In this document: one piece after another, positions 62,426 to 64,000 of the stretch | How positions within the stretch are numbered: the stretch's first letter is position 1 | Layout of the letters: every line of letters starts with the position of its first letter | From: Sagittula marina | GTDB lineage: Bacteria; Pseudomonadota; Alphaproteobacteria; Rhodobacterales; Rhodobacteraceae | Reading direction: 5' to 3' | Length of the DNA stretch: 64,000 nt | Assembly: GCF_014196795.1 (NCBI RefSeq) | Contig: NZ_JACIEJ010000006.1 | Span: 124,001-188,000 of the forward strand | Notes under the pieces: generated by a model | The model's database searches: none | Seen by the model: only the letters and a program-made list of their open reading frames with translations | Told to the model about the DNA's origin: nothing | Translations under genes and position numbers: made by a program

Positions 62426-63622
62426 TCAGGACGGCACCGAGGTCGCGGCCATGTCGCCTGTGCCGGTTTTTGCGGCCTTCGCGGAGGCAAGGGTGTCGCG
62501 CAGATCTTGTTCCATCTTGATCAGCTCTTCCTCTGCCTTGGCGCGGCGGGCCTTGCCCTCGTCTGCGATGCGCATGGAATCCTCAATCGTGCCGATAAGG
62601 TCCGCGTTCGCCTGCTTGACCGCTTCGATATCGAAGACGCCGCGCTCCATCTCTTCGCGGATCATGGCGTTGCTGTCGCGCAGGTTGGAGGCGTTGGAGG
62701 TCAGCAGCTCGTTGGTCAGGTCGTTGGCATCGCGCACGGCGGCAGCAGCCTGTTTGGACCGTTGGAGGGTGACGGCCTGCGCCAATTGTGTTTCCCACAG
62801 CGGCACGGTGTTCACGAGTGTTGAATTGATCTTTGTCACCAGTGACTTGTCGTTTTCCTGCACCAGTCGGATCGACGGCAACGACTGCATCGTGACCTGA
62901 CGGGTCAGCTTCAGGTCGTGCACGCGGCGTTCCAGATCATCGCGGGCACCGCGCAGGTCGCGGAGTTCCTGGGCCTTCATGACCTGCTCGCCTTCGGGGG
63001 CGTTCTGGACTTCGTTGTCCTTGGCAGGGATGGCGATGCTGTCCAGTTCCTGCAGCTTTTCCTCACCCGCCGCGATGTACAGCGCCAGTTCGTCATAGAA
63101 TTGCAGGGTCTTTTCATACAGCAGATCGAGCGACTTGATGTCCTTGAGCAGCGCGTGCTCGTGCTTCAGAAGATCCTCGGTCACCCGGTCGATCTGGCCT
63201 TGCACCTCTTCGTAGCGCGCGGTGAATTTCGCGAAGGGGGCGGCGCGGCCGATCAGTTTTTCCCACCACGAGCGATCACGGCGCACGTCCAGCTCCGAGA
63301 CAGAAAAGCCCCGGATCGTGGTGACGATACCGCGCAGACTGTCTCCTGCGGGGCCCACGTCCTTGTTGCGCACATCCGTCAGCATCGCCTGCGAGATGGT
63401 CTGCAGCTCCGCCTGTGCTGCAGAGCCAAAGGAGACGATGGACTGCGTATCGTGCATGTCGATTTCATCCATGCGCGCGCGGATTTCTTCGGAGGTTTCC
63501 GAGGTCGCGTCTTTCATGGGAACGATGGCATTGGCCTCCTTCGGCTCCGGCAGAACTGTGGCGTTCACTTCGTCAACCATCTGGAGCGTCTGTTCAGCGC
63601 CTTGGCGCACGTTCTCGGACAT
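62426..63622 (-). CDS. TelA-family toxic anion resistance protein
   Basis: A 398-residue, almost wholly helical cytoplasmic protein of the TelA/KlaA family, linked to tellurite resistance and envelope stress. Features are DTQSIVSFGSAAQAELQTIS, a Trp-containing DRSWWEKLIGRAAPFAKF, and long helices to VTLQRSKQAAAAVRDANDLT with SNASNLRD. It is preceded by XpaC (26 bp) and followed by DUF2927, a common order in Rhodobacteraceae. The molecular role is unknown. Confidence 0.9.
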   Translation of the reverse strand: MSENVRQGAEQTLQMVDEVNATVLPEPKEANAIVPMKDATSETSEEIRARMDEIDMHDTQSIVSFGSAAQAELQTISQAMLTDVRNKDVGPAGDSLRGIVTTIRGFSVSELDVRRDRSWWEKLIGRAAPFAKFTARYEEVQGQIDRVTEDLLKHEHALLKDIKSLDLLYEKTLQFYDELALYIAAGEEKLQELDSIAIPAKDNEVQNAPEGEQVMKAQELRDLRGARDDLERRVHDLKLTRQVTMQSLPSIRLVQENDKSLVTKINSTLVNTVPLWETQLAQAVTLQRSKQAAAAVRDANDLTNELLTSNASNLRDSNAMIREEMERGVFDIEAVKQANADLIGTIEDSMRIADEGKARRAKAEEELIKMEQDLRDTLASAKAAKTGTGDMAATSVPS

Positions 63623-63648
63623 TGGGAAAATTCCTCATTTCGTAAAAA

Positions 63649-64000
63649 TCAACGCATCTCGCGATCAAGATGAACGCCCTCGCGCTGCAAACGATCCCGC
63701 AGCACGTCAATTTCAATCGTCAGATCGGTGTTGTCTTCCAACAGCAGCTTGCGATGTTTCTGATCAAAGCTGTCTTCGAGATCGGTCAGCAGCATCATGA
63801 AGTCGCTCTTTGCTTGGCGATCCTGACTTCGGGCGTAGATATCAGCGAATTTGATCGCCGCATCCTTGGCCCCCATCAGGTAGACGCCCAGATATCTGCG
63901 CGCAGCGGTCAGGTCGCGGGGATCTTCTTCGACGGTGCGGATCATCTCGCGCACCTTCAGGGCGAAGCGGTCCACGCGGGCCTCGACAGTGCGGTCGTCC
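63649..64000 (-). CDS. XpaC-family protein (partial, cut by window edge)
   Basis: The C-terminal 116 residues of a 5-bromo-4-chloroindolyl phosphate hydrolysis (XpaC) protein. The frame is open to the window end, so the start lies outside. Visible motifs are RTVEEDPRDLTAARRYLGVYLMG-type sequence, AAIKFADIYARS and LLTDLEDSFDQKH. XpaC and TelA genes are commonly neighbours; the protein is thought to be membrane-associated in its missing N-terminal part. Confidence 0.85.
   Translation of the reverse strand, partial: DDRTVEARVDRFALKVREMIRTVEEDPRDLTAARRYLGVYLMGAKDAAIKFADIYARSQDRQAKSDFMMLLTDLEDSFDQKHRKLLLEDNTDLTIEIDVLRDRLQREGVHLDREMR

Overview
The window reads as a chromosomal segment of an alphaproteobacterium, most likely a Rhodobacteraceae (Roseobacter-group) member. 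The ribosomal/RNA polymerase cluster rpsM-rpsK-rpoA-rplQ, the cluster rpmH-rnpA-yidD-yidC-yihA-argB, ATP12, the solitary AapJ-like binding protein and the XpaC/TelA/DUF2927/SPFH group all match that family by protein sequence. The DNA is GC-rich, and most genes are tightly packed with ATGA or TTGA overlaps.

Left core (1-23195). The translation block ends at a strong terminator (2731-2760). It is followed by a DUF4174 secreted protein, a host-attachment-family pair and a plus-strand run: HtrA protease, RarA ATPase, CrcB, RluC-type synthase, HAD phosphatase, ATP12 and an amino-acid binding protein. A minus-strand block follows, read from rpmH leftward: rpmH, rnpA, yidD, ttcA, a GGDEF-EAL protein, yidC, yihA, argB, a ferredoxin-like protein and sixA. 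Divergent from rpmH are a TVP38 membrane protein, a flavin disulfide reductase and an orphan histidine kinase, ending in tRNA-Arg(ACG).

Mobile/defence island (about 23196-41943). Directly downstream of tRNA-Arg lies accessory DNA with no phage integrase. It holds a tniQ gene broken by a one-base deletion, an AIPR abortive-infection gene, and a Tn7-like transposition operon (TnsA, TnsB, TnsC, TniQ and a 77-aa coiled-coil protein). That operon is preceded by a Mu-like control region: a membrane-anchored XRE repressor divergent from a Ner-like regulator, with a 30-bp palindrome between them. Beyond it are an operon of a short PEP-synthase-like ATP-grasp/phosphohistidine protein, a 53-aa protein and an HD-domain dGTPase; a decayed IS5-family element at the dGTPase stop codon; and a two-gene unit of a long-helix protein and a DUF4041/T5orf172 protein. 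I regard the ATP-grasp/dGTPase operon as the best candidate for an undescribed system.

Right core (41944-64000). After a perfect bidirectional terminator come a NUDIX hydrolase, a di-haem peroxidase, a flavin reductase, an aldo/keto reductase and a GntR regulator. A complete type I secretion biofilm-adhesin locus follows: a 1751-aa adhesin with 14 Ig-like repeats, TolC-like lipoprotein, ABC exporter and HlyD adaptor. Then come dtd with a PfkB kinase, a zinc-ribbon membrane protein, a small secreted protein, and the minus-strand operon XpaC (cut by the window edge)-TelA-DUF2927-SPFH/GYF.
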